Of a stretch of 64,000 nucleotides of DNA, positions 1 through 10,900 are shown in pieces. Under the pieces are notes generated by a model. It had not been told where the DNA came from. It saw nothing but the letters and a program-made list of their open reading frames with translations, and made no database searches. The position numbers and the translations under genes are program-made. Source of the stretch: Sphaerospermopsis sp. SIO1G1 (GTDB lineage Bacteria > Cyanobacteriota > Cyanobacteriia > Cyanobacteriales > Nostocaceae); the NCBI GenBank assembly GCA_010672785.1, contig JAAHFX010000004.1:338384-402383 (forward strand), read 5' to 3'. How positions within the stretch are numbered: the stretch's first letter is position 1; the number at the start of each line of letters is the position of its first letter.

Positions 1-273
1 TCAATACAAGACTTTATAAACCAACATTCAGGAAATAAAATCAATATAAAGTTATTCACCTATAAACAGATGCCATATTATACAGGATTACTTATCAATA
101 ATAAATACCTGTTTTTAGGACTTTGCGAGTGGGATAAAGATAAATATGGAGTGCTAGATAATGTATACACTTTATATTTAAGAGATAGTGATCCCGAAGA
201 CCAAAAATTTATTAATCAGTACGATAGCTGGTTTTCGTTTTACTCGGGAACAGCTATTAAAACAGATAACTAG
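1..273 (+). CDS. C-terminal part of an unrecognised protein, cut by the window start
   Basis: The frame is open from base 1 and ends at TAG 271-273, so the true start lies outside the window; an internal ATG at 70 is probably not the start because open frame continues upstream of it. The visible 90 residues are rich in aromatic and acidic residues (for example LGLCEWDKDKYG and YDSWFSFYSG). I do not recognise a family. A MITE-like repeat begins 21 bases after the stop. Confidence 0.55.
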   Translation, partial: SIQDFINQHSGNKINIKLFTYKQMPYYTGLLINNKYLFLGLCEWDKDKYGVLDNVYTLYLRDSDPEDQKFINQYDSWFSFYSGTAIKTDN

Positions 274-293
274 TTTTTAAGGATTGTTAACAA

Positions 294-384
294 TAGACCT
301 CTCCAGAAAAGAATGTAGAGATGTTGCATACAACCTCTCTAGAAGAGCTTAAAATCACGCATATTTAGTTTCCGGAGATGTCTA
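294..384. repeat. MITE-like element with AGACMTCTCC termini, copy 1
   Basis: A 91-bp element bounded by imperfect inverted ends (TAGACCTCTCC and GGAGATGTCTA). A related copy with the same internal order (GTAGAGA, CTCTA, ACGCATATTTA) is at 56470-56562. It has no coding capacity. Two diverged copies with matching ends suggest a small non-autonomous mobile element. Confidence 0.6.
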
Positions 385-539
385 TTAAAGATTTTCGTAT
401 GAGTCATTATCCTACAAGAGATCGCATTTATCCTTTTTATATCTGCTTTTTTATTTTGTCTTCTTAGTGACTGGCGATCGCTCATTTAAACCCCGCCGTC
501 GCCTATAATATAATTAGCTCAGAAAACAGGGAAATAGTT

Positions 540-998
540 ATGGTAAAAACACCATCTCAATCTAACCTAAAAGAATTATATGAAATAGATGATTATCTTT
601 GGATAGAAGCAACAATTAAACTTTTAAAGGAAAAAAAATTCAATGAGTTAGATTTAGAAAATTTAATTGAGGAATTAGAAGATTTGGGTAGAGAGAGAAA
701 AAACAAAATAGAAAGTTTACTAAGGCAGATCATAATTCATCTTTTGTTGTTAGAATATTGGTCAAAAGAATATGAATATAATGCGGCTCATTGGAAAGCA
801 GAGATTACTGAATTTAGATTTCAGATCAAGGGCATTTTAACCAAAAATTTACAAAATTATTTAGTTAGTAGATTTGAATTAATTTATGAAAATAGTCTTA
901 AATATACGAAAACAAAAACTGAGCTTAATACTCTTCCTCAAAAATGTCCCTATAGTCTAGAACAATTATTAGATGAAGATTGGTTTCCGACAAAATAA
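540..998 (+). CDS. DUF29 family protein
   Basis: A 152-residue soluble helical protein with the DUF29 pattern common in cyanobacteria: an N-terminal LYEIDDYLWIEAT segment, an acidic ENLIEELEDLGRER segment around residues 40-55, a hydrophobic LLRQIIIHLLLLEYW helix around 60-75, and a C-terminal CPYSLEQLLDEDWFP motif. The family function is unknown; members often sit among toxin-antitoxin and mobile genes, as here, with HicBA 160 bp downstream. A TATAAT at 504-509 is a plausible -10 element and AGGG lies just before the ATG. The family call is firm, any role is not. Confidence 0.88.
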   Translation: MVKTPSQSNLKELYEIDDYLWIEATIKLLKEKKFNELDLENLIEELEDLGRERKNKIESLLRQIIIHLLLLEYWSKEYEYNAAHWKAEITEFRFQIKGILTKNLQNYLVSRFELIYENSLKYTKTKTELNTLPQKCPYSLEQLLDEDWFPTK

Positions 999-1000
999 TA

Positions 1001-1089
1001 GTAGGTTGAGTTAAACAAAGTGTAACCCAAAAAATATTGTTAAAGATAATGATTGATTATGTTGAATTTGGGTTTAAAACCCAACCTAC
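1001..1089. repeat. Palindromic GTAGGTTGGGTT repeat, diverged copy
   Basis: An 89-bp imperfect palindrome starting GTAGGTTGAGTT and ending AACCCAACCTAC. It belongs to the same family as 1825-1914, 61402-61505 and 62365-62468, with half copies at 62236-62267 and 63290-63321. It lies between the DUF29 gene and hicB. Confidence 0.8.
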
Positions 1090-1159
1090 AGGCTGCCGTA
1101 ATGACTCGATAGCAGATTGATTCATGATAGAATGAATTAAAGTCAAGAAGTTAAATTAT

Positions 1160-1399
1160 ATGGACAACAAAACCAAAAAAATTTATAACTACACCGTGAT
1201 TCTGGAAAAAGAGTTAGATGGTGGTTATCACGCTTTTTGTCCTGTTCTCAAAGGTTGTCATTCTCAGGGTGACACGTTTGAAGAAACAATTGAAAATATT
1301 ACAGAAGCTATTGAATTATATCTTGAAAGTTTAATGGCTGATAATCAACCTATTCCTAAAGAAGATTTAATTTTTAAGCCATTAAATATTTTAGTATGA
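1160..1399 (+). CDS. hicB: HicB-like antitoxin
   Basis: A 79-residue protein with the HicB partial RNase H-like fold pattern: beta strands around YNYTVILEKELDGGYHAFC, the GCHSQGDTFEETIENITEAI segment at residues 32-52, and a following amphipathic helix. There is no C-terminal DNA-binding domain, so autoregulation would need another surface. The stop overlaps the start of the HicA-like gene by four bases (ATGA), implying translational coupling. The antitoxin comes first, the reverse of the classical hicAB order. By family knowledge it should bind and block the downstream HicA mRNA interferase. Confidence 0.88.
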   Translation: MDNKTKKIYNYTVILEKELDGGYHAFCPVLKGCHSQGDTFEETIENITEAIELYLESLMADNQPIPKEDLIFKPLNILV

Positions 1400-1626
1400 G
1401 TCAGTATCCTACAGTCAAAGCTAAGGAATTTATTAGAGTTATTGAAACATTAGGCTTTTATTTTGATCGCCAAAAAGGTAGTCATGCTATCTATAAAAAT
1501 AGTAATGGCTGTAGAGTTATTGTTCCTATTCATTCAGGGAAAGATATTAAACCAGGTACTCTCATGGGAATGATTCAAGATATTGGTATTGATAAAGAAA
1601 CATTTTTCGAGTTGTTACGAAAATAA
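1396..1626 (+). CDS. hicA: HicA-like mRNA interferase toxin
   Basis: A 76-residue protein with the double-stranded RNA-binding-like HicA fold. It has an N-terminal KAKEFIRVIETLGF helix, then RQKGSHAIYKN, whose Gly-Ser-His (His about residue 30) is the family catalytic site, then RVIVPIHSGKDIKPGTL and a final helix. HicA toxins cleave mRNA. Its ATG lies inside the hicB stop region, so the pair is co-translated. No frameshift or missing key residue is seen, so it looks intact. Confidence 0.9.
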   Translation: MSQYPTVKAKEFIRVIETLGFYFDRQKGSHAIYKNSNGCRVIVPIHSGKDIKPGTLMGMIQDIGIDKETFFELLRK

Positions 1627-1629
1627 GCT

Positions 1630-1755
1630 AAGACTTATGCAAAAGTCACATCACTGCGTCATTACGAGCGACAGCGACGTAATCGCAAAAATCCTGGGAT
1701 TGCTTCCCTACACTGCGTTTTAGTCGCAATGACAAATCTTCGTTGCGTAAGTCCT
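1630..1755. repeat. MITE-like element with AGGACTTACGC ends, copy 1
   Basis: A 126-bp element beginning AAGACTTATGCAAAAG and ending TTGCGTAAGTCCT, so the ends form an inverted repeat. The interior carries TCATTACGAGCGACAGCGAC, also found at 23673-23820 and, in opposite orientation, at 32483-32608. It is non-coding. Confidence 0.8.
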
Positions 1756-1824
1756 GTAAGCAACAAAAGTTAACCAGAAGTTATATTTTATTGCTCACGT
1801 TTTCCAAAACAAAAACTATAAACG

Positions 1825-1914
1825 GTAGGTTGGGTTAAACGAAGTGCAACCCAACAAAACAATATTAAGGGTAATGATTGATTGTGTTGGGTTTCCTTTG
1901 TCAACCCAACCTAC
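1825..1914. repeat. Palindromic GTAGGTTGGGTT repeat overlapping the RHS stop
   Basis: A 90-bp palindromic unit with arms GTAGGTTGGGTTAAACGAAG and the matching inverted end at 1900-1914. Its last bases (1911-1913) supply the TAG stop of the minus-strand RHS gene. The strong hairpin could also act in transcript ending. Confidence 0.85.
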
Positions 1915-4900
1915 TGACTCTCCAAATCATTTCCGACCGTAGCAGCCCCACAGAACAAATCTCCAAGCCCAACAATGACAGAAATTAACGACAATGTTGT
2001 TAAACCACCGGTTGCGGCAGCAATAGTTGGCGCAAAGACTATACTAAAAAATCCCACAAGATAAAGTGGAACAGATATATTCGTTTCATTCAGACCTACT
2101 GAACTAGCAAGGTTAGCAAATTCACCGTCTAAAATAGGAAGTTCTACCAATAAATCAACACAAGCTGCAAGTGAGACGGTAGAACTAATTAACAAGGCAT
2201 ACTCAATAGCAGCTACTTCTCCACTAGGATCGATCCCATTAATTGGATTTCCTTCTGTATATATGTACTTATTGAGACTCAATGGTCTTTCAGTAAACCC
2301 TGCAAATGGATCTCTGGAAACAAATCTTCCCGTAGATGGGTTGTAATATCTTGCTCTCAAATAATAACTTTGCAATTCTGGATCAAATTGTTCTCCAGTA
2401 TATTTGTAACTGTTCTGAACAATCTCTGTTTGCTGACTGATACTTCCGTAGGGATTATAAATGTAAGCATTGGCAATATTACCAACATTATCTGTAATCA
2501 TCCGCGTACTTCCTAAAGCATCAGTATGATAGAAAGATGTCTCTCCATTCCGCTGTTGACTGATTAAATCAAGTCCGTGGGTATAGATAACATCTGCACC
2601 CCCCGCACTATATTCTTCAATTACTTGAGCAAATTCTGGTTGGGTTGTATCAATTAAGAAATTAGTAGTTTCCCCATCAATAGTAGCTGCAACGCGGATA
2701 CCATCGGTATTGTATTGATACTCAATTGTTTGCTCAGTTCCATCTTGATTCACAACCGCTTTACTCAGTTCACCTTTACTGTTCCAGGTGTAGGTAAGTT
2801 GAATTTCACCATTTGTAGCGGTTGTAATTAAATTACCCCCATCATCGTAGCTATAGTTGGTAACAATTCCGTTATTGGTTTCAGTCAGCAGTCGGTCATT
2901 TTCATCGTAGGTGTAAGTGGTTGTACCATCGTTTGTGCTGGTATGACTTACCCGATTACCTACATTATCGTAAACATAATTTGTAGTTTCGTTACCATTC
3001 GTTGTGTCAGTAACGGTTGCTTGAGTTAAGCGATAAAGGTCATCATAGCTATACTCAATTGTGCGTCCTGTATTTTCTTCCAGTACCAATCGGTTGCCAA
3101 CATTATCCAATGTATATTCGTAGCTAGAGATAATGTTACCTTCGCTGTTGGTATTTTCAATGAGAATTGGGCGATTGAGCAAGTCATACTGACGAGTTTC
3201 AACCATACCATTAGCAAACTCAGTTTCAATCAAGTTACCAACCAAGTCATAGCTGTAGGTGGTGACATTGTTTTGACGGTCTGTAACTGTTTCCAGTAAA
3301 CCTAGTGCATCGTAAGTATAATTAATAGTCCCAGTTGGAGTAGTTAAAGTTTTGATATTGCTATCCAGGTCATAAGTATAAGCAATAATTACTCCATCAG
3401 GATCGGTACGTCTGACTAGTTGATCCAGTGGATCATATTCGTACTGGGTCGTACCGCGAGCATCAGTAATTGTACTAATTTCACCTGTTGGTGTATAGGT
3501 GTAAATTTCATCAGCAGCATCGGCTAAACGTACCGCACTTAACATATTGTTCGGGTCGTATTCGTAGGTAATTGTCTCCCCGGTAAAGTTGGTAAAGCTG
3601 GTGAGATTATCAACTGTATCGTAAGTGAAGGTTTCAGTTTGTCCCAGAGGTAGTTCCGTTGTCATCAGACGATTGAGTGCATCGTATGCAAATTCAGTGG
3701 TACGTCCGAGTGCATCAGTTTGAGTAATCTGGTTTCCGCTTGCGTCATAACCATACTGAGTTCTGTTACCTAACGCATCAACCACCGAAATCAAGCGAGC
3801 TATTCCATCATATTCAAACTCCGTTGCGTTGCCGTTTTGGTCAATTTCTTTAACAACTCTATCTAAGGCATCGTAAACAGTTTCACTAACTGTACCATCA
3901 GCATAGCGAATCTGGGTTTGTAAGCCGCGATTGTTGTAAATAAATTCGGTACGACGACCTAAAGCATCAATTACGGCACTTTGTTCCCCAGCACCATTGT
4001 ACTCAATCTGAGTAATATTTCCTTGTGCGTCTGTTACCTTGACTAATTCACCGTCTGCGTTATAGTCAAAGGCTGTAGTATTACCCAATGGTGTGGTAAA
4101 ACTATTCATATTGCCAGTATCGTCATAGGTAAATCTGACAATTGCTCCAACCGCATCTTCAACTTCTATTAGACGACCGAAACTGTCATAGCTATAATTT
4201 GTTTGATTGTTATTAGCATCTGTAACTGTTTCCAGATTGCCCAAAGCATCATAGGTATAATTCGTAATATTACCTGCTGCATCTTCCTGTTCTATTAAAT
4301 TACCGCGACTATCATAACGATTGGTAGTAATGTTACCTTTAGCGTCAGTAGTAGTTAACACCTGATTCAAGTCGTTGTAAGTCAATGTATTGATGTTACC
4401 AAGGGCATCTGTTTCAGTTAAAAGATTGCCACGGTCATCATAGGTAAAGGTAGTGGTATTGCCACGTGTGTCGGTGACACTGGTTAGATTATTATCATCA
4501 TCGTAGGTGTTGATTGTAATTCCACCTTCAGCATCCACTTCTTGAACAATATTACCCCGTTCATCAAACACAAAAGTAGTATCATTTCCCAGTGGGTCTG
4601 TAACAGTTTGCGATGAAGCTGCGGTATCGAAATTCAAATCTAAGGCATTACCATCAGCGTCAATAATGCGAACAAGCTGACCCTGTTCATTATATTCGCT
4701 ACGAATTCCACTTCTTCCGAGCGGGTCTATAACTTCAGTTAAATAATGGGGAAGTTGGGGCTGCTCGTAAACCAGTTCTGTTGTATTGTTAGTCCGGTCA
4801 GTGACAGAAACTAAATCACCATTGGCATCGTAATCATACTTGATTGATTCACCTAATGTGTCAATAATTTCAGTAATCCGTCCTTCTCCATCACGACGGA

Positions 4901-7900
4901 ACTCTATTGATTCTCCAGTAGAACTGACAATACCTGAGTCGCTGTAGGTAAGGGTGTTGCCATTGCGGTCAGTAATATCAATCAAACCATCAAACTGGTC
5001 ATACTGGTAGGTTGTACCATCCCTAGTTGTCAGACGATACTCCGAGGGGTTGTAAGGAAAGCCAATCAAGAAAAGTCCTACAGTACCATCAGAACTAACA
5101 GTTAAACCAATATCATCAACTTCGAGCTTGTCAAACACTCCTGGTTCAGCTACAAATCTGGGAGACCAAATCGGTCCGAGTAAGCTAACTCCAGTGATTT
5201 CTGGTTGGAAAGTAAATGTAACTCGTCTTCCTTCTGGATTAGTCAGTGTGACTGTGCTTCCTACTTGAAATGGTGTTGAGGTGAAAAGACTTAAACCATT
5301 TGGGTCAGTGACGGGTACTGATTCTTGAATACGAGCATCTTGCACTCCCAAACTCCAACCATAACCAAAATCACCAATTTGGTTTGATTGCAAACTATCG
5401 TAAACTCGATTCACCTCAATTGGTAGTCCTGTCAGGGGAACAGAAAGGTCAACAAATTCCTGAGTGAAGCGTCCTGGTTTGATTTCCCCTGCGATCGCAA
5501 CCGTCAGACCTTGAGCATAACCATTACCACTAAAGTCTCGGGTGATAAGTCTTAAATAGTAGTTGTCATTGGCAAGAAATCTGGGGTCAACTTGTCCAAT
5601 AACCCCATTTTCAATGTTAGCGTTACCTTCAGCCAAGACACGATAATTAGAGTTAGCAGCACCAGGATTATTCAGGTCAATCAAGTTAACTGGAGCAATT
5701 TCTAAGCGATAAAACTCTAAATTATCGTCGTTGATAGTACCAATAATATCCGTAGGAGTATTAATTAATGTGCCGTTCTCTTGGAATTGGGTGAGGTCAA
5801 TTTCGGTAATGGGTGCGGTAGTATCGGTGGGGTCAATTACACGAATTGACAGAGTTTTAGTACCGACATTTCCATCAGCATCGCTAGCTGTTGCCAAAAT
5901 CTCAACCAACCCAGCTTGATTAAAATTAACTACTGCTTCATTAATGACTCCGTTAGTAATATCACCAGGATTCAATGTAACTGGTGAACCATCAACCAAC
6001 AGTTCTAAACTGGTAATTTCTTCATCATCAACTGCTCGAACTTGTAGATTCAAGTCTTCGCCAATTTCAATCACGCTAGAGTTAAAGCCCAAAGAAACCA
6101 CAGGAGTTTCGCCATCGGTATTACCCGTACCACCTCCAGTTCCACCCCCACTAGGATTACCAATATTTAACAGGAACGATTGTATAGCTCTTTCACCTTC
6201 AGCATCTTCGGCAAAAACTGTTACAGGGAAATACCCTTCTTGTTCTACTGTTGGTGTCCACTGAATTAAACCAGTATCTTGGTCAATTGTCATCCCATCA
6301 GGCGCACTATTACCCAAACTGTAGGTAATAGCTGTTCCTTCCGGGTCACTAGCATCCACATCATATTCATAAAGCTGATTAGGATTCACCCCTAGAAACG
6401 GATTAGAAGTGAAAATGGGTTTTTGGTTCTCATTAACAGTAAGTACAAAACTTTGGGTATCTGAACCACCGCGACTATCTACAACCTTAACAGTAATGGT
6501 CTGTGATCCCGTTTGTTCTTCAGTTGGTGTCCAGGAAAGTAAACCCGTATCCGCAGCAATTGCTACCCCTTCTGGTGCTTCTGTCAGGAAGAAGGTTAAT
6601 GGATCATTTTCCGTATCTGTCGCCGTGACTTGGTATTCAAGATTGCTACCAACCCGTACCACTTCCGGTGCAGTTGAGGTAATTATCGGTGCAGTATTAT
6701 CGCCACCAGCAGCAACTACTTCAACCTCAAAAACTTGAGTAGCTTCAGCACCACGATTATCTTCTACAGCAACCTCGAATTGGTAAATACCCGTACTTAA
6801 AGGTGTCCAATCAATCCTTCCAGTTGTGGAATTTATCGTAGCTCCAGTGGGTGCATTGAAGAGATTATAAGTTAGTGGATCTCCTTCTGGGTCTACTGCT
6901 TGAGCAAGGTAGAGATAATTCTGATTAATAGCAACGGGAATCGAACCCAGAACAAACCCAGTATCAGGTCTTACAAAGAAGAGTTCAAAACTACGCGCCA
7001 GCCCATCCCCAGTAATTTGAGTATCGAAGGTAGCTGTTTCACTAGGGTTAACACCGAAAAGTGGTCCTGTTAAATTTTCGACAGTGATATTGGGGTTAGT
7101 GACAAGAATATCAACGGCTAACTGTTCGCTAATTTCTTGAGCTTTGACATTGACAAATGCTTTCGTAAATGAGACAGCCGTATCCCCACCTGCTCGGAGT
7201 TGATTTAAATCCCAACTAGCCCCAGCACCATCCCATGCTAAATCAACGTAATCTGCCTGAATGGAATTTATAGGGTCAGTCCTATCAGGATTGTTACCTA
7301 ATTGCCCAAATACGCCACCAGAACTAGTAGTAAAATCACCTGTTCCATCTGCAATATAAGCTACACCATCAGCGTCTACACCGAGAGCAGGATTACTATT
7401 TCCATCAACAAACAGAGCATTGATAGTTGCATTGAGTAAAGCATCTTGAGCATCTAATTTATTCAAAATGCTCTCAAATGTTAAATCAGAATTAACAATA
7501 TCTCGGTCTTCATCAGTGACTAAAATAATGTTAGCGGCTGCACCATCACGGAAAGGTAGCTCAAGTGCTGTATCAATTCCCAAGTAACCATCTTCTGTTC
7601 CTCCTTGAAGAATGCTTAGGAGGCTAGTAGCATCGGAAATTTCAGCAGCAGTACCAAATAATCCTTGGTTGGGTTTAATAATAAATTGTTGTCCCCTCAT
7701 TCCTTCAAACTGGAAGACTTGGGACTCGTTAGCAATAAATGTGCCAGTAATATTATTTGGTAAAGTAAGATTTGGCGTAATTTCTAGAAGTTGGAAACTG
7801 TAATCACCAGTAACGCTGCCTGGATTACCTCTACCACTGTTGACAATTAAAGAATATTCACCAAACTCAAATAAAGTGAAGGGAGTAGTATTATCTTCAT

Positions 7901-10900
7901 TGAGTCTGACTCGCTCGAAAATCATCTCACCAGAAGGACTTACCAGTGCTACCTCAAGTTCAGAAGCAGCAGATTCTAATCCATCAAACCAGATTTGCTG
8001 ACCAATAACTCCGTTAAAGTGGTAAATGTCTTGTTCACCTGGTTCTGTCAACACACCAGAAACAACTTCCCCAAAAGTCAATGTTGATACCTGAGTTTGA
8101 GGAGTAGTTACTTGGACGCTAAAGTCAAAGGGAGTTTCATTTTCACCATCAAACAGAATTTTATAAGTACCATCTGCGGTTAAAGTTGTACCAAAATCAC
8201 GGGTTAAACTACTTTCACCTAGTAGGAAGTTTTCTGGACTGTATAACTGCCAATTTCCTGAACCAGTTGCAGAAATACCATCCAAGAAAAACCTTTGACC
8301 CTTAGTACCCGTAAACTCGTATACATCAATGCCTTGACCTACATCTAAAGTACCGTTAAAGACGCTATCTAAAGGTAATGTTTTTGCATTATCTAGATTA
8401 AGGACTCGGAAACTGTAATCTCCCAAGTCTCCCCTAGTAGTGACTGTGATGGAGTAAGTTCCAGATTCAGGCAAGGTTAACTGACCCAAATCACGGTTCA
8501 GACGCTGATTTGAGAAGAGTACAGTTCCATCAGGAGCAGTTAATTGTGCGTTGATATTAAAAGAAGCGGAAGTTAATCCATCAAATACAATACGACTACC
8601 AGCGTTTGCATCGAAAGTAAAAATATCTTCTTGGTCTGATGTAGTCAAAGTACCTGTGCGAATAGTATCAAAGCCACTTGGGGTAATATTGGTAGGTGTA
8701 GTAATATCGCTGACGTTAAATGTGTAATTAATTGGGTTATTGCTCTCACCATCTACAACCAAAGTGTAAGTTCCATCAGCCGGTAATACTGCACTAAAAT
8801 CATCTAGACTAAAATTTCTAGCAATAAATTCATTTGATGCAGCCCCATAAAGCGTCCAGTTACCTCCGGATCTATTATCAACGGTAACCATATCAAATAA
8901 AAGCTCTTGACCTGCTCTACCTTCAACGGTGTAAAATTCTGTACCTCTACCTGGTTCGATGGTACTGCTAACACTAGTGTTTAACGTTAAAGAATTGGCA
9001 TTTTCTTCATCCAGTACCCGGAAACTATAGTCTCCAGTAAAATCATCACCATTCACAACTATGCTGTAAGTTCCTGTTTCTGGTAACGTCAGCATATCAG
9101 AATCACGATTTGGATTCAGTCCATTAATTAGGGTTTGACCTGTCGGACTGGTGATGCGGAAACGAATACTAAAGGAATCTGAAGCTAAACCATCAAACAA
9201 AATCCGTTGTCCCGCAGTACCTTCAATTAAGTAAACATCTTTTTCACCTGCTTCACTAAGACTACCAGTGACTACTTCCCCGATAGCCAAAGTTGTTTGT
9301 TCAATTTCTGGGGTTACTAATTTGAAGTTGTAATCAACCGCGTTTTCAGTATCGCTGCGAAGAATCAAAGTGTAAGTTCCATCATTAGGAACAACTGCGT
9401 TAAAATCTCGTAAACTAAAGCTACCACCAAGTCGTTGGTTATCTAGTGTGTAAATAGCTGCTCTAATATCTTGATTCTCTGCTGAATCAAAGTAAATTTG
9501 TTGTCCTTGGGTAGCATCGAATTGAAAGACTTTTGTTTCCAGACTTGTAGCAATTGTGCCAGTTATATCAGTATCAAGGGAAATCTCAGTTGCAACTGAG
9601 TTAAATTCCAGCATTTGGAAACTAAAGTCACCTCCACTATCACCCCCGTTAACGATTAACGAATAAGTCCCAGCTTCTGATAGCAGATATGGACTACTAT
9701 CTTCATTAAGACGGGTAAGACTGAAGATGTTATCACCATTGGGGTCTAATAGACGAGCGCGAATTTCATTAGATGCACTAGAACCCAATCCATCAAGTAA
9801 AATTTGAGCGCCCGCAGGAGCATCAAAAGTAAAGGTTTCTTCCGATTGAGGTGCAACAGTTCCGGTAAATGGGATATTGAAGTTAGTTAAAGCAACTGCT
9901 GGGATATCTATTAAAGCCGCGTTCAAATCATACTCAAGCGGTACTGCTGTTCCTGAAGGACTCATCACCACTGTATAAGTACCATCTGCTAATAAATCAA
10001 ACACTAATTGCGGATTGTTAGTTAGGCTAGAGCCTATTAGCTGATTTCCTGGACTGTAAACTGAAACTTGGTTTTGAGTTGTTAGTAAGTTTAGCACCCG
10101 GGTTTCGTCTGTATAGCCAATCAAGCTGTAGCGATTGTCAGTTATACCACGGTCTTGCAAAGCAGCATCCAATTCTAGCACCATATCAGTGAGCCATTCA
10201 TGCTCTGTACTCATAGAGAGAGATTCATCTACCACAAATACAATATCAGCTTCCCCTCCAGTAGATATTCCGCCATCTGGCAGCGTTATAGATATTGACT
10301 CTGTAGTCATTTCTCCATCTGACAGGTTGAGTGAAATTAGTTCAGGATTAACGTTTCCTGTAGATGTATTAGGAACGGCAAGTGTAAAATCAGTAACTGG
10401 GTCACTAATGAAAATAGGTACTGCATTAGAGGTTAGATCCTGAACCGAAATTGTGAAAGACTGAGTATCGGTTAAGCCTGCTTCATCACTGACTTGAATT
10501 GCGACTAAGTTATCCCCTAGCTGCTCGTCAGTAGGAGTCCACAATAACAACCCTGATTCAGTTTCAATGGTTAACCCTGATGGATTTTCTAACAAAGAAA
10601 AGGTTAATAAATCGCCATCTGGATCTGTTACGGTGGGTTGATAGTTGTATTCTTCCCCAATATTACTTTCAATAATTGGAGTGGAGGTAAAAGTCGGTGG
10701 ACTGTTCTCGTTCTCAGTCACATCAGGAACTTCTACTGTAAAGCTTTGAACATCCCTAGCACCACGACCATCACTAACTTCTACTGTAAAGTCATAGGAA
10801 GGCTGTAAATTTGTCAATGGGCTAAAACTTAATAATCCATCCTCATTAACATCTGCTCCCAAAGGTGCATTCAGCAGTGTATAGGTAAGCTTATCCCCAT

